From NCBI RefSeq assembly GCF_963678635.1, contig NC_087062.1:69038223-69102222 (forward strand): a stretch of 64,000 nt of DNA, in the 5' to 3' direction. This document shows, in pieces, positions 22,676 through 35,180 of the stretch. A model generated the notes under the pieces. The model was not told the origin of the DNA and ran no database searches. It worked only from the letters and a program-made list of their open reading frames with translations. How positions within the stretch are numbered: the first letter of the stretch is position 1; each line of letters opens with the position of its first letter. This DNA comes from Symsagittifera roscoffensis (taxonomy: Eukaryota > Xenacoelomorpha > Acoela > Convolutidae). The translations under genes were made by a program, and so were the position numbers.

Positions 22676-24430
22676 GTGATCCTTGGTATGCGATCACTCA
22701 AGGAGTACGAGTGTTCATTGGACTTCCACTGCGATAACTTGTGGACGGGGCCGAAAGAAGGATCAATAGTCCCCTTGCATTACGAGCCATTACGGGCCAC
22801 GTCCCCGGGGCCCTCAGCAGTCTCAGACTCTCAAAACCCAGCAGCAGATGTCACAGAAACCCTACCCCAGCAGCCTACCTATGGCCCTGGAGATCTGGTG
22901 GAGGGCTCGACAGACGATGAAGAGGATCATTTGGTCCAGGTGATCAGTAACGGCGATGAGGTCGACCTCCAAGCGCAAGCGGAACGCCACTTGGAAGAAG
23001 ATGTTCAGAAGATCTTGGGGTTGGCTGCGCCCGGTGTGGCGGGGGCTGAGAGAGATAGACTACGGGAATTCATCAGATCGCACAGAGACGTGTTCGCCCT
23101 CACCGATGCAGAGCTGGGGCAGACGAACTTAGTGACCCATCGGATTGACACAGGGGATGCGGGTCCCATCAAAGTTCCCCCTCATCGAGCTTCTCCGGCG
23201 AAGATGCCAATTATCCGAGAGGAGGTGCATAGCATGTTGGATAAAGGAGTAATTCAGCCGTCTAAAAGTCCCTACAGTGCGCCAATTGTCCTACAGAAGA
23301 AGAAAGTTGGGAGCTGGCGGTTTTGTGTGGACTATAGGAAGTTGAACGATGTGACGATGAAAGATGAGTTTCCCATCCCCCGGATACAACAGACCTTCGA
23401 CGCTTTGAAAGGACAGAAATACTTTTCGTCCTTAGATTTGGCCGGTGGTTATTGGCAAGTACCCGTAGCCGAGGAGGACTGACACAAGACTGCCTTCGTG
23501 ACCTCAGATGGAGGGTTCTACGAGTATGTAATGATGCCCTTCGAGTTGTCGAACGCCCCTGGGACGTTCCAGCGACTCATGAATGAATTGTTCCGGGAGC
23601 ACTTGTGGAAGTGGGCTCTGGTGTTCCTGGATGACGTTCTAGTCTACAGCCAGTCGGACGAGAGTCATTTTGCTCACCTCGGGGCAACCTTTCAACTCTT
23701 GAGAGCAGCCAACTTGAAACTTAAACCGAAGAAATGCAGGCTGGTGCAGAGGGAGGTCACCTATTTGAGCCATATTATTGGAAGTGAGGGGATCCAAGTC
23801 GATCCGAAAAAGGTGGAAGCAGTCACGAACTGGCCAGTTTCATCAACCGTGAAGGGAGTGAGATCTTTCCTATGCTTCTGCAATTACTACCGCCGGTTTG
23901 TGAGAGACTTTGCCGGTATAGCAAGTCCCTTGTCTTCACTGACGAAGAAAAAGGTTCCATTTGCGTGGACAGACGAATGCCAGGCAGCCTTTGAACGTCT
24001 CAAGAGAGAGCTTATCACGGCCCCCGTTTTGGAGTTTCCCGACTACAATGGCAGCTTCATAGTAGATACCGACGCGAGTAACACCAGTCTTGGGGCAGTA
24101 CTTTCTAATATCATCCAGGGAGAAGAATGACCCCTAGTCTACGCCAGCCGCGTTCTCTCAAAGACCGACACCAATTATTCAACGACAAAGCGTGAAGATT
24201 TGGCAGTTGTCCAAGCAGTCAAGTGGTTTAAGTCCTATATTTGGGGTGAAAAATTCGTTCTCCGGACAGATCACTCCAGCTTGCAGTGGCTCTTCAAGCA
24301 AAAGAAACCGGATGGATTGACGTTTAGGATACTGCAGCAGCTGCAAGACTTTTATTTCGAGGTTGTCCACCGAGCGGGAGCCAAGCATGGGAACGCGGAT
24401 GGTCTCTCGAGAATGCTAGAAGAGGGACCA
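22676..24430 (+). pseudogene. pol (RT-RH): Reverse transcriptase and RNase H of element 2, in-frame stops
   Basis: One frame runs from 22676 with TGA codons at 23480-23482 and 24128-24130. RT motifs in order are WRFCVDYRKLNDVT, SSLDLAGGYWQVPV, VMMPFELSNAPGTF and the active site VFLDDVLVY near 23621-23650. RNase H shows VDTDASNTSLGAVL, then LRTDHSSLQWL, and ends GNADGLSR. All catalytic acidic residues I can place are present, so inactivation comes from the stops. Both TGA codons sit where CGA would give Arg, consistent with CpG decay. Confidence 0.93.
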
Positions 24431-26282
24431 GATTGGCAACCTGGCGAAAAAGAGGAGGCATTTGGTCCCTGTCCACAGGCGATTCCACTCGAAGGGGCCT
24501 TGAGAAGAGTTGGTCGGCCTCAGACAGATATTGTACCAGACGAAAATGAGGCAATTTCCTGGGAACGGACACCCCTTGAGATTTTCTCTCTTCAAAAAGA
24601 GGATGAGTCGATAGCTCGAGTGTTCTACTGGGCCGAACTGGATGGAGAATCTGGCGATATGCCATCACTGGGGACGAACCTCATCCCAAAGGAGCAAGCG
24701 ATCCAGTACGGACCCGAGGTTCCCAAATGGTTCCCAAAGGACGATTCCCGGCCTGTTCTTCAGACAGTAGTCCCCATAGTTAGACGCAAAGAGATCCTTA
24801 GTCAGTTACTTTCGTCTCAGACCAGCGGGGGCCATTTCGCGGTCGAAAAGACTCTAGCGAGGATACGACAGCGACTCTGATGGCCATCGATGAGGACAGA
24901 TGTTGAAAAAAAAGGTCCAGTGGTGTCTAACATGTGCAGCACGTAGCACTGGAGGAAGGAAAAGAGTTGCTGGGCTGGTCCCATTTAAAGTGGGGATTCG
25001 ATTCAACACTGTTGCAGCGGACACTTTGGGACCCGTGACACTTGCAATCCGGACGAGGGCGAAGCATATCTTGGTCAGGACGGACCTGTTTACTAAATAT
25101 GCGGTCGCGGTACCACTAGTGTCCACAGACTTGGCAGAAGTAGCCCGAGAGATAGTGGAGAATTGGGTGCTGAAGTTCGGGGCACCCAATGTGCTGCATA
25201 CGGACCAGGGAAAGAACTTTGGAAGTAATCTCATCCTTGAGATGTGCAGACTTTTTGGAAAAGACAAGTCCCGGACCTCCCCCTATCACCCTCATGGAAA
25301 CGGCCAAAAGGAGCGTCATAATAGGGTGATTGCCTATGTCATTTCAAAATACTGTGCCGACAATCCCAAGACATGGGACACCGTGTTACCCTATCTCAAT
25401 TTTGTGTATAACACTACAATACATAGAACGACCGGGACCACACCCTTCAATCTGGTACACGGGCAGGAGTGCCAGTATCCTATTGATCTCTTCTACCCCA
25501 AACCACACGACGAGCTACCCACGCAGGACGGTTTCGTGGAGTGGCTGGACGGGCAATTTAGAGATGCCCATAGCAGTACCCGGGAGCTCTTGGAGACCAA
25601 TCAGCGACGTCAGAAAGACCAGTATCGGAAAAGGGTCCACGGCGAATCCTACTCCATGGGAGACAAGGTTTGGGTGTGGGCCAAAGAGAAGATCAAGTCA
25701 AAAAAGTTCTTCTTACCTTGGGAAGGACCTTAAGTCGTCCTGGCAAAAGTATTGGAAGTTAATTACCAGGTGGCAAAGCTAATCACACCAGGCAAGATAC
25801 GGTTTCTACACTTCAACATGCTGAAACCCTATGTGGAGGAAGAACCCCGACCTGACGAAGCTAACTCCAGCAAACGCCCGATACCTTTCCGATCAACCGG
25901 ATTTTTCGACGAGCCCGTAGTGCAAGACGAAGACCTAGAGTCGGCGATTGGAGGCCAAAACGAGATACGGCCTATAAGACTACCTGCTCCCCACCCAATT
26001 CCGCCGCATCGGATGAGATCCGGTAACCAAGAGGAACTGCTTCCAACGGAGGAAACGACTCAGCTAAGGAATGACCCAGTAGAAACCTACGACGCGGTGG
26101 AAAATGAAGTTAAGGGAGAAGACGAAACGCTGGTCCCTCCAAATGAGGAAGGCATGGAAATCTCGGGATCTACGGACACTATCGAAGAAGGAAGGGGTTT
26201 CGATGTTAGGGAAGAAGGCCGACCCAACCAAACACGGCGTCAACCAGTCCGCTTCGGAATAGACGAGTTCGAGAGGGGATAG
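24431..26282 (+). pseudogene. pol (IN): Integrase and C-terminal tail of element 2, broken
   Basis: The zinc-binding part (GGHFAVEKT, then CLTCAA) is interrupted by TGA at 24878-24880 and a frame change in an A8 run near 24904-24912. The core in the next frame carries VAADTLGP, LHTDQGKNF and NGQKERHNR, giving the D, D and E catalytic residues. TAA at 25731-25733 interrupts the chromatin-proximal GP(Y/F) region at WEGP. The same frame continues to 26282 with an acidic, Pro-rich tail. Domain order and motifs are Ty3/gypsy. Confidence 0.9.
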
Positions 26283-26573
26283 CTCCACCTCAACAAAACT
26301 AAAATCGTTTTATTACTTTTCACCTCACCCCCATTTTCGCCCCAATAAATGCTATTCAGACTAAATTAGTTATTAGATGATGTTAGACGAGAGAATTGTA
26401 TAGGGGATAGACCGGATAATACACCAGACTTTTAGTTATCACCGGTAAGGGGAAGTATTTTAATCATAAAAAGGGGAACTCCCAGCCTTTGGGAAGGGGG
26501 CTGTATTGGTAAGGAAAATTGGATAGAAACGCCTACAGACCCCAGTCTTTCCCCTCAACCACGTGATGTTTAG

Positions 26574-28576
26574 ATGGTTAATTGTACTCTGAGAGGGGGC
26601 TCATGGCTTGTCGTTCTGGCCTTTCTCCTCTTGTTCGGGGTCGGTTCTACCTCAGCGTTGACGATCAACCACACAGCTGGAGCAGCGTTTGTGCAGGAGA
26701 CCCCCCTCATCATTGCAAGTGCGATGGAGACGACCTGGGTCTCAGTACCTTTTACCGTAGTACCGGCAATCAACAAGACCCTCCTCGACCTAGCTTTCCA
26801 AGAATACCAGTACAGGTTGGCCAAGACATGGGAAGAACACGACGGGAACATTTGTGGGGACCTGCGCACTACGGAGGCTTTAACCAACATTACCTACCTG
26901 GCATTCAAGGGAATTGAGTATGAAATAGACCAAATTGAGTCGATACTGGCGGAGATGAGGAATCGAGCTACAACTTTTGTGGACAAACATGAGGAGGGGG
27001 CTCACGCGAAAAGAGGTGGATCGAGCCGGCGCTCGGAGGCGTCGCCGCAGCAATTATACTTGCTCCTATACTGAAGGATGGATTCTGCCATTACTTCTCC
27101 TTCTTTTGTTTATGCGGCGACAGTTCGAGAATGGATCGACTGGGAGAGGAGGCCTCTTTTCTGGATGGCGCTGTCCGGACAATCGTGCTTGAGTCGGGCG
27201 AGAAGCTGCACCTTCTGGGCCATTCCTTAAATAAGACCCAGACCCAGCTGAAATTATTCTACCATGATTCCAACACAAATTTTGAGCTATTCCGTGGGAT
27301 ACTCCTGAACCTGGTCAACGAAACTGATGATCAACGAAATCGGAGGAGCGCGTGTAACCAGTATCAATGAGCTTCCATTTATAGCCACGCGTTGAAGTTC
27401 TCCAATGTCGTTGCGAATCATTCGCAGACCCTGGGCACCATACGTGAGAAGCTGATTGCTTACAAAATGGCGGTGCACAAATACGGCTACATCCTGGATG
27501 ATGCGTTGAGCGCACTTGCCCGCTGATTCGTACCGGCAACTTTGGTACCCCCGGAGGTCCTGACCGACATTCTAGACGGAATCCACCTGGACAAGATGCA
27601 AGAAGCCATTCCCAGGACTGATTTGATGACTTACTACGCATTCGAGCTCGTACAGTCGACAGTAATCACAGAAACGGGGATCAATGTGCTTGTCAACATC
27701 CCCGTTCATCACACGATGGGACTACATGAATTGTATCGAGCGATTTCCCTTCCCCAGCCGGCAGATGGAGGAACCACAGCGACTCAATACAGGTTTCCAC
27801 GCACGCACCTTTTAGTATCGGAGCGTCGCGACAATTTTGCGGAGGTTTCGGGGGACGTTATTGCGGCACACTGCAGTGGGAGCAACCGCCTCAAGCTTTG
27901 CCTGAGACCATTTGCTATGTCCCGTAGTAGTGAGTCTTCGTGTCTGGCTAGTCTTTTCTTCGACCTGCCAACGACTGCGTTGAGATTGTGCCCTCAGGAG
28001 GTAATAGTCTTGCCTGAGACTCCTACGGCCATGTATCTGGAAGATTCTACGTACTTGGTTACTTCACGCTACGACGACTACAGACTGTTCAACTACAGCA
28101 GGGGGGCTAAAGAAAGTGGCCAGCCAATAGCGGGCTGTCAGATCTGCCTTCTCCGACCGATTTGCGACGGCCGAATCGAAACACCAGACGGTGCTTTCGT
28201 GCTGGTACCTGACCCGAGAACTTGCCAGTACAATACGGGTATAATCATTACCATTAAGCAGCATCCCCTCATCCAAACCCTGTTTGCCACCCTGGAGGAA
28301 GCAGAGAGAAATCTTTCCGGCGTGGTGATACCGGCAATTCTACGCGAACAAGCACGGAGTGAGATGGTCGAAGCACTCCGTCTCAACTTGATCCAGTTAC
28401 CGGAAGGATCTCTGGACGAGGATGTTTTGGCTGAAATTGCCAAACCTTTCGCGGATGAAACTTTGCGGAAGCACACTCCTTTCCATTGGCAGATGCCACG
28501 TAGCAGACCCGTGCGCTACGGGGTCGTGATATGGGTTCTGGTAACCACCCTGGCAATCTTTGCATGTGTCTACTGA
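26574..28576 (+). pseudogene. env: Fusion-protein-type envelope of element 2, broken
   Basis: ATG at 26574 opens a frame with a clear signal peptide (WLVVLAFLLLFGVGSTSA) and N-glycosylation sequons. A basic AKR site near 27006-27014 resembles a furin-type cleavage site; in the next register it is followed by ALGGVAAAIILAP, a Gly/Ala-rich stretch like a fusion peptide. A frame change is therefore needed at about 27015-27020. The third frame continues to 28576 with TGA stops at 27368-27370 and 27524-27526, a Cys-rich ectodomain, a helical region, and a C-terminal membrane segment VVIWVLVTTLAIFACVY. Overall plan matches errantivirus/baculovirus-F-type env proteins, which I infer from layout rather than from a search. 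Confidence 0.75.
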
Positions 28577-29467
28577 CGATGCTTCTCAAAGAATAGTCAA
28601 TATGCGCATGTACTATACAGGGGACGACGAGACGAGGATTCCGAGCGTTCGAATTGCTGCGGGCTAAAGATGCGCGATTCACGACAGGTATTGCCACCTA
28701 AAAACGACCCTCCCTATGACAGAGGGGCTTCAAGGCCAAATAGCTAACCCCAGGACCGTCGAGAGTAGATTCGTTCAGTGTACAGATCTATCTACCAACC
28801 AGATTCCCAGAGAGCCCATCGTTTGACGAGGCGAACGCTTCGAGAACTACCGGGACGAACGATACGACCAGCACGCTTTTGATGGGAAGAGGAATCAACT
28901 ATGTCCGAGGGAAGTGGAGGGGTGTTTCTGGGCGAGGGCCGAGAATCGGGACCAGTGCTATGATGGATACTAAGCTGTGATGAGGAGGATGGTGAGTGAG
29001 GAGTGAGAGAGCCAGTTCGACCGGTCGTGATTTGATAACTTTTAGAAACACTATACCTAAATATTCGTGTATTTGCTGCTAATCATATTAGGGTGTGACT
29101 CCATCTCATAATTGACAATTAGTCGTCTCTTATCAACAAACCTGGCACCGTTAGAGGTTGGCTCACACCCAGATGAGTAAATTATATATTGGTTGGTTCC
29201 CCAAGTCAAGCTATCCTGATCTATGTAACGTAGCAGTTAATTGTATATTTAATTCATGGGCGACCGCCAAAAGGGTCTGCGATTAATGATTAAGTTAGGA
29301 ACTGCATTACCGGGTCAAAACGATATTGAGTAAAATGAACTGAGTATAATAGGATAACAGGGTTCGAGAAAAATGCCTTGCGTAAGTAGTTAGCGGCCGG
29401 GACAATTAGATTAGAAGCTTAAAAGAAAAATAATTGATTTTAGCATTATTCGTGAGAAAAATAGGCT
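28577..29467. other. Non-coding 3' region of element 2 between env and polypurine tract
   Basis: About 0.9 kb with no recognisable protein. It contains purine-rich GAGGAGTGAGAG-like sequence near 28980-29010. It is not part of the LTR repeat. Confidence 0.5.
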
Positions 29468-29478
29468 AGAAGGGAAGA
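29468..29478 (+). promoter_or_regulatory. Polypurine tract of element 2
   Basis: AGAAGGGAAGA is a run of 11 purines ending one base before the 3' LTR start TGTAGA. This is the position of the plus-strand primer in LTR elements. Confidence 0.8.
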
Positions 29479-29479
29479 C

Positions 29480-32016
29480 TGTAGAATTGGTGATTCTAAT
29501 GTAATACATGCTATAGTAGCCTGAGCGTAAGATTGATTCGTCATTAAGTTGAGTAGTACAGCAAACAAAGGGTGAAAAATCGAAATAGTTGATGCTTCAA
29601 AGATATAGTCCCTCTTATGGCTGAAAACTCGGGTGAAGTAAAATCCGCGGATCACCCCCCCGAATGGAAACTTCAGTGGCTAGGTTTATGAAACTCATAG
29701 GACGGATACTAGAGATGATTTGACCCGGGCATGCAAAAATCCATCAACCCCGGACCCCCCGGCGCCAAGTGACAACGGTCCCCGGAAGTGTAAATTTCCC
29801 TATCAGAACTCGGTAACTAGCGGTCGGAATGGAACCTATAGTATGTTATAGGCCTAGTTAAGGGGAGCTTAAGTTTGGAAACCCAGACCCCTCAGACCCC
29901 CACTTCCGGTTTTATGCCCTAAGAAAACAAACCCACCCCTAACTTCTGGAAGTCGTTTCTCGGCCTCCAATGATTGCAGGGAGCTGAAACTTGGAGGGAT
30001 GATAGGTACTGGCGAGATACATCTTGTATTATAATTTGAACCAAATCCGGCGGTTGGACCGGAAGCTATTAGCACTTGGAAAAACACCCCCTTAGACCGG
30101 AAATAGGCAGTATACGCAAAACAATGAGCGAGGGCATACCGATTTTATTGCGGCAATGGACATAAGATACGGACCCCGAAAAAAGACCCCTAATGATTGA
30201 AACCCCCCCGTTGACTCCTTCCGGTGTTAATAGCTTTTTCCCGGGAAAAGTGATAATGGACCTTAGAAATGGGATAACTTGGGAAATATTAACGGGATAT
30301 GGATAAAACTTGGTAGTTAGGACCCCAATGGAATTTTGAACCCAAATATGGAAGTTTGACTCCGGTTGACCTCTGGGTGACCTTAAGTTGACCATTGGAC
30401 TTTTTGACCCGAAAATTGCATGGAAAGCCCCAATATTAACACCGGAAACCCCTGGAAACACCGTATTTCCCAGCCCAACCCCTGGAAATGACAATGGGTC
30501 ATCTTGCTAAAAAAATTGGGAGGAAAACCTATATATTGGGAATTACAACAGAAGCCCATAGAGATACAGCTTTTACACTACAACCTTGGAGTAGATAATT
30601 TAATTTAAAGTGGACCTGGTAAACATTGGGTTCAATTTAGCTCGACGAAGGATCTATTAAAAGCAATTCAACTAGACTAAAGAAAAGTAGTCCCAGAGTA
30701 ATCTAATAGTAATAGGACCGCGGCATGAGAGTTAAGTTTCCTAAATAGTATGAATGGACGGGGAATTTACTTAGCTTCCCGGAGATGAATTTTTGGTTTA
30801 ATTTGACCCCTAATAGACGAACTACGTTCCCCTGATAGCTGGAAGGTCGGGATTGGATTAGAGTACAGATAGAAAATTTAGATGCCTGTAATGAATTAGC
30901 TACCCAAAAAACGGGTCTCCCCCTACCCTTGGGAGGTCGGAACGTTAACGGGATAAATGAAATAAAGACCTTGGGAGGATTACTGAGTAAACATAGCATG
31001 GTTTGGAGGTTGAGTTGAACTCGAGAGCTGAAGTTGACTGAGTTCAGGAATTGATTGATTAGAATCGTATGACATTTGTTTGCTTGGTCAAATTGTGACA
31101 GCTACCGCATACCGGGTATCTAATAAGCGTGAAAAGATTGATAAAAGAAACCGAAATTGGCACGTGGCAGAAGTGACAGGGGGAGGGATGTAGTTTTAAA
31201 ACATATGCGGACGGGTGATTTAGGCGGATGTCAGGACCGATAGGAAATGGCGTGACTTAACTAAAACTAAGTGTCAAGAAATATAAGGAATTGTAGGGTA
31301 CCGGAGAGCCTGTAAGAGTCAGAACAGTGTTAGCTACTATCAAGAGTAGTTGGTTCTCGATCAGAGAAGAGAACAGTTGTTGGCTACTATTAAGACTAGT
31401 GGCTTCTCGATTAGAGTAGAGAACAATTATTGCTAGCGAGCAAGCTGATTGGAACCCGAGTTTAACAGGGTTGAAATAGCTGTGTGAGCGAGTTGCGCTG
31501 GAACCCGAGTTCAGTACCGGGTTGAATTAGCTGTGTGAGCGAGTTGCGCTGGAATCCGAGTTTAGTACCGGGTTGAACTAGTTGTCTGAGCGAGTTTCTC
31601 TGCTAGAGTAGGCGAATTTTGATCGAGTCAAGCAAAAATTGACGAGCAATTGAACGGAACGGGACGCGGGCTTCAAAATAGAAGTCTCTAAATAGTAGTT
31701 AGCTCATAAAGGATACTGTAAATTGCTTTTATTTCCTTTGCGATTGAGAAGTTACTTATGGTGCCCACGATTTGCTGAACTAGCTAAAAGCGCGAGAGGA
31801 GAGCCGAAAAGAGCCTAAATTAAGGGGGAAGTTGCGTAATCCTTTGATCGGGCGATTTAGTCTGACCACCAACATAACTCTTTCGGGATTGTGGATCATA
31901 TCGTGTCTTCGTGTCCCCCCCCCCCCTATTACACGGTATTAAGGGGAGAGACTCTGCGGCAGTTAAGTAGAGTGGAAGCGTGCTTAGAGGAGGAGCCTCC
32001 CCGGAAAGAATCTACA
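29480..32016 (+). repeat. 3' LTR of element 2 (2.5 kb)
   Basis: Starts TGTAGAATTGG and ends TCTACA. It aligns with 18509-21011 with scattered substitutions, a C-run length difference near 31915, and a segment near 30903-30958 missing from the 5' copy. The TTGAG target duplication follows at 32017. Confidence 0.92.
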
Positions 32017-32021
32017 TTGAG
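32017..32021. repeat. Target-site duplication TTGAG, right copy
   Basis: Exact match to 18504-18508, immediately outside the 3' LTR. Confidence 0.8.
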
Positions 32022-34741
32022 CTTGAACAAAATGAGACTTTCTCCAAAAAAAAGATCACGACCTAAAAAATATTTGAAATGTCCCCTTCAAATGTTTAGA
32101 TAACAACCTTCTTTTGCTGATCAAAAGACCCGAAACGAGATCGATATGTCGATATGAAACAAGCTGAAACCTTTTAAGCCGAACAAAGCAAAAAAGGTAG
32201 AAAAAAAAACAAAAAACGATATGCTCAAATGCAAAACCAACACGAGAACAAATTTTGGGCATATCGGGCATTTAAAAAGCAAAAATTCTAAAAAAAAATG
32301 GCTGTTAGTTGACAAAAATTCAGATTTGGAGATGACCACCAATTTGAATCATCCTGTGAAAACAAACATATGCGGATAAAAAATTCTACTACCAGGTTGC
32401 AAAACCCTTTCTTATAGCAAGAATATTACGTAAGCTGCTGAATATATCAAATGGAGATTCTCATAAACATCAATAATTTGAAAGTAAGAGGTCATCAGAG
32501 GATTACTTAATAGGTTCATCTGCAGGTAAAAGCAACAATGAAGGCCAGTTATGCGAATTGCAGTTGTTGGTCACCAGAAGTCTCATTCAAAGAAGGAATA
32601 ACTCCAACACATTCGAAATCATTTATAGAAATACCAAGTTATTAAACCCGATAAATTTCAAAAACAATCCAAATCCATTAAAAAAATTGCTCAAAAAAAT
32701 TGAATCAAACAAAGAAGTAAAAAAAAAAGGAGGAGACTCTGGTAAAAAACAAAAAAGAGACGCTAAAAACAATCAGAAGGTTTTCAAAAGTTCTGGAGCC
32801 GAAAACAAACGCCGATTTCAATTCCTTTCACACAAAAACAAGTTCACACAAAGAGAAACTTAAACGAAAACGCAATCAAAAATGTAATTAGAAAAACGCA
32901 ATTAAACTACCATTTATTAAATAGACAAGAAATACAAGTCATCGAACCTTTTTCCAAAATAAAAGTCTGAAAACGTACCATTCTTATCTGTACGTAAAAA
33001 ACGTTTGGGGAAATTTTTTTTTAAAAAATGGCAACAAAAACTACAAAAAATTTTCATTTATGGTTTATCACATTGGCCCTAAGTAAAACTAAAGCAAAAC
33101 AACATGTGTTTTAGGAAAGTTAGAAGACTACAACTCAAGTTGACACAGCAAGTTTGAACGAAATTACCGAAAGTTTCAAGCTGATTGAATTCTGATTTGA
33201 GAGACTTCAGCTTTACTCGTTCTTCGCTTTTCAAATGAGGTACTTTTAAAAAATGTGGTTAAGAAGGTAATGAACACAAAATTTAGAAAAATTGAATGTC
33301 GAAAACTGAATAGAAAAAAAATTTAAAAAAACTGCGCAAAAACTGATGAGCGACTTTATTTGCTCCCCTAAAAAATGCAATAAATACAGCCGATCGAACA
33401 ACCAAAAACAACAAAAGTTTGAACCAAGTTGCTTGAATTGAAAAAATAATAGTTTATTAAAAATCCAAAGAGTTTCGAAATTTTTCTCAAAAATTGCTGA
33501 AAATTTTCTGTTTATTTTTTCACTTTTTCAAAGAGTCTGAAAGGTTGAATTAATTCTTTCAAAAATTCAATCACTCTCGTATAATACCAAATAAAAATTA
33601 AGCGAAAAAAATATTCGCAAGATAAGCCAACGAAATTAAAGCCGAACTCTTCTAGCGCCGAAATTCTACCGAACATTTTCGGCTTAGAATACCTAAAAAA
33701 TCACTATCAACAGGCACCCGAAGCCCATATTTAGTATGCAACTACTACACATCAAACTAACTATGGTGTTTATGAAATGATTACCATTTCGTCTATTCTG
33801 TGAACAAAGATCTTTACAGGAAAAAATTAGTACCCGATTGCAATACCGCGTAGCTTATCGCAAGGGCAAAAAGTAAAAAAGAAAAAACTGGTCAAAAAGA
33901 GATATTTCAGCTAAGATCTTTTTATGAAGTTCTGAAAACTACCAATAGTACTATTTCGTGCGTCATAGTTCCTGATAGCAGCGTGCTAAAGGCGATCCAA
34001 TTCCGCTCAGAATTGTTTCTTTAGTGAATTGATGAAAAGGATTTTGGATCCATTTCATGCGTTGTTTTATAGAAAATATATTACTTTTGTGTGTTTACAA
34101 AGCGTAAGAAGGAACAACTTTCAAAATTAATTTCTAACTCAAAGTAATCATTTTGAAAATCAAACAAAAGGATTCCATCAGCTTAAAAGGCAATCAGAAA
34201 AATCAGAACTTTACCCTGACATGCCCAATTTGGTGAACTTTTTTTCAAACAAGCTTGCATGAATTTAATTAGATCTCATGCATTTGCTAAACCAAGTCCT
34301 TGTCGAGCTAAGTGTGAGAGAAATTTCTTAACCAAACTAATTGAACGGTACACAAAAACTAAACTGACTAATCAGAAACTAAGTAAAGTTAAACTAATTT
34401 TACTCAGCCTATTTAAAGGTTTTTCTCAGACATAATGAAACGCAACTGAAACGCAAACGTAATTTTCTCAGACATAATGAAACGCAAAAACCAAAGCTAT
34501 AAATTGATGTTCATTTTTTTCTGAGATACACCTTTATCTTTGTACACTATAGCAAATTTGAACACAGAGGCGAAGGCAAACTTTGCAGCACTTGCGATAC
34601 AAAAAAAACAATGCGTTACAAGATTGTGCTCCACCCCTGAGGGGTCGAAATAAACCTATTGTAACAAAAAAAGTTTGAGCCATACGACCCATCTATAATA
34701 AAATACATAAAAGCATTGTAATATATTTTGCCACCAAAACT
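32022..34741. other. Gene-free AT-rich DNA
   Basis: A-rich on the plus strand. A 101-codon Lys/Asn-rich frame at 32558-32863 has no recognisable features and looks like chance in A-rich sequence. A word CACTTGCGATACAA near 34590 belongs to a repeat family also seen near 40300, 40790 and 54400. Confidence 0.5.
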
Positions 34742-35180
34742 ACGCAAAATAGGTTGACAAAGCCGATATAATATAAATAAAACCGTTTTATCAACAAAAA
34801 AAAAACAAGAAAATCACTAACCACATATACTTCAATTAAAGAAAAAACGGTATAAGAGAAAAACCTATATTTCGGAAAAACAGCCCATCAAAAAGGTAGC
34901 AGATAAGAAAAAGTAACCAACGTTAGGAATGACAAAAACCCACGAATTCGAAGTAATTCAACGCAAAAAAGGTTGAATAAGCCGATATAACATAAGCAAA
35001 ACAGTTTTATCAACAAAAAAAAACGAGAAAATCACTAGCCACGTAAACTTCAATTAAAGAAAAAACTGTATAAATGAAAAACCTATGTTTCGGAAAAACA
35101 GCCTATCACAAAGGTAGCAGATTAGAAAAAGTAACCAACGTTAAGAATGACAAAACCCACAAATTCGAAGAAATTCAATA
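34742..35180. repeat. Tandem duplication, about 219-bp unit, two copies
   Basis: The block starting ACGCAAAATAGGTTGACAA at 34742 recurs from 34960 with a period near 219 bp. Both copies contain GCCGATATAA, CAACGTTA and CCTAT.TTTCGGAAAAACAG. A few percent of bases differ. Confidence 0.85.

Larger units (their letters stand above)
18509..32016 (+). mobile_element. Complete LTR retroelement with env (element 2), 13.5 kb
   Basis: Two long direct repeats (18509-21011 and 29480-32016) bracket gag, protease, RT, RNase H, integrase and env in Ty3/gypsy order. The 3' LTR begins TGTAGA and both LTRs end TCTACA, a perfect 6-bp terminal inverted repeat (the 5' copy reads TATAGA at its start). A 5-bp duplication TTGAG flanks the element. 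A primer-binding-like TGG follows the 5' LTR, and an AG-rich polypurine tract precedes the 3' LTR. The LTRs differ by scattered substitutions and indels, and gag, pol and env all carry stops or frameshifts, so the insertion is structurally intact but old. It is GC-richer than its flanks. Confidence 0.93.

Noticed and set aside
27066-27278. Arg-rich minus-strand ORF inside element 2 env
   Set aside because: Shadow of the env frame on the opposite strand, with no independent support.
1-28576. Repeated in-frame TGA codons suggesting a reassigned genetic code
   Set aside because: CHP1 ends at a TGA exactly where the family protein ends, and the broken genes also carry TAA stops and frameshifts, so ordinary decay explains them.
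32558-32863. 101-codon Lys/Asn-rich ORF
   Set aside because: Composition follows the A-rich strand, with no domain, splice context or repeat support.
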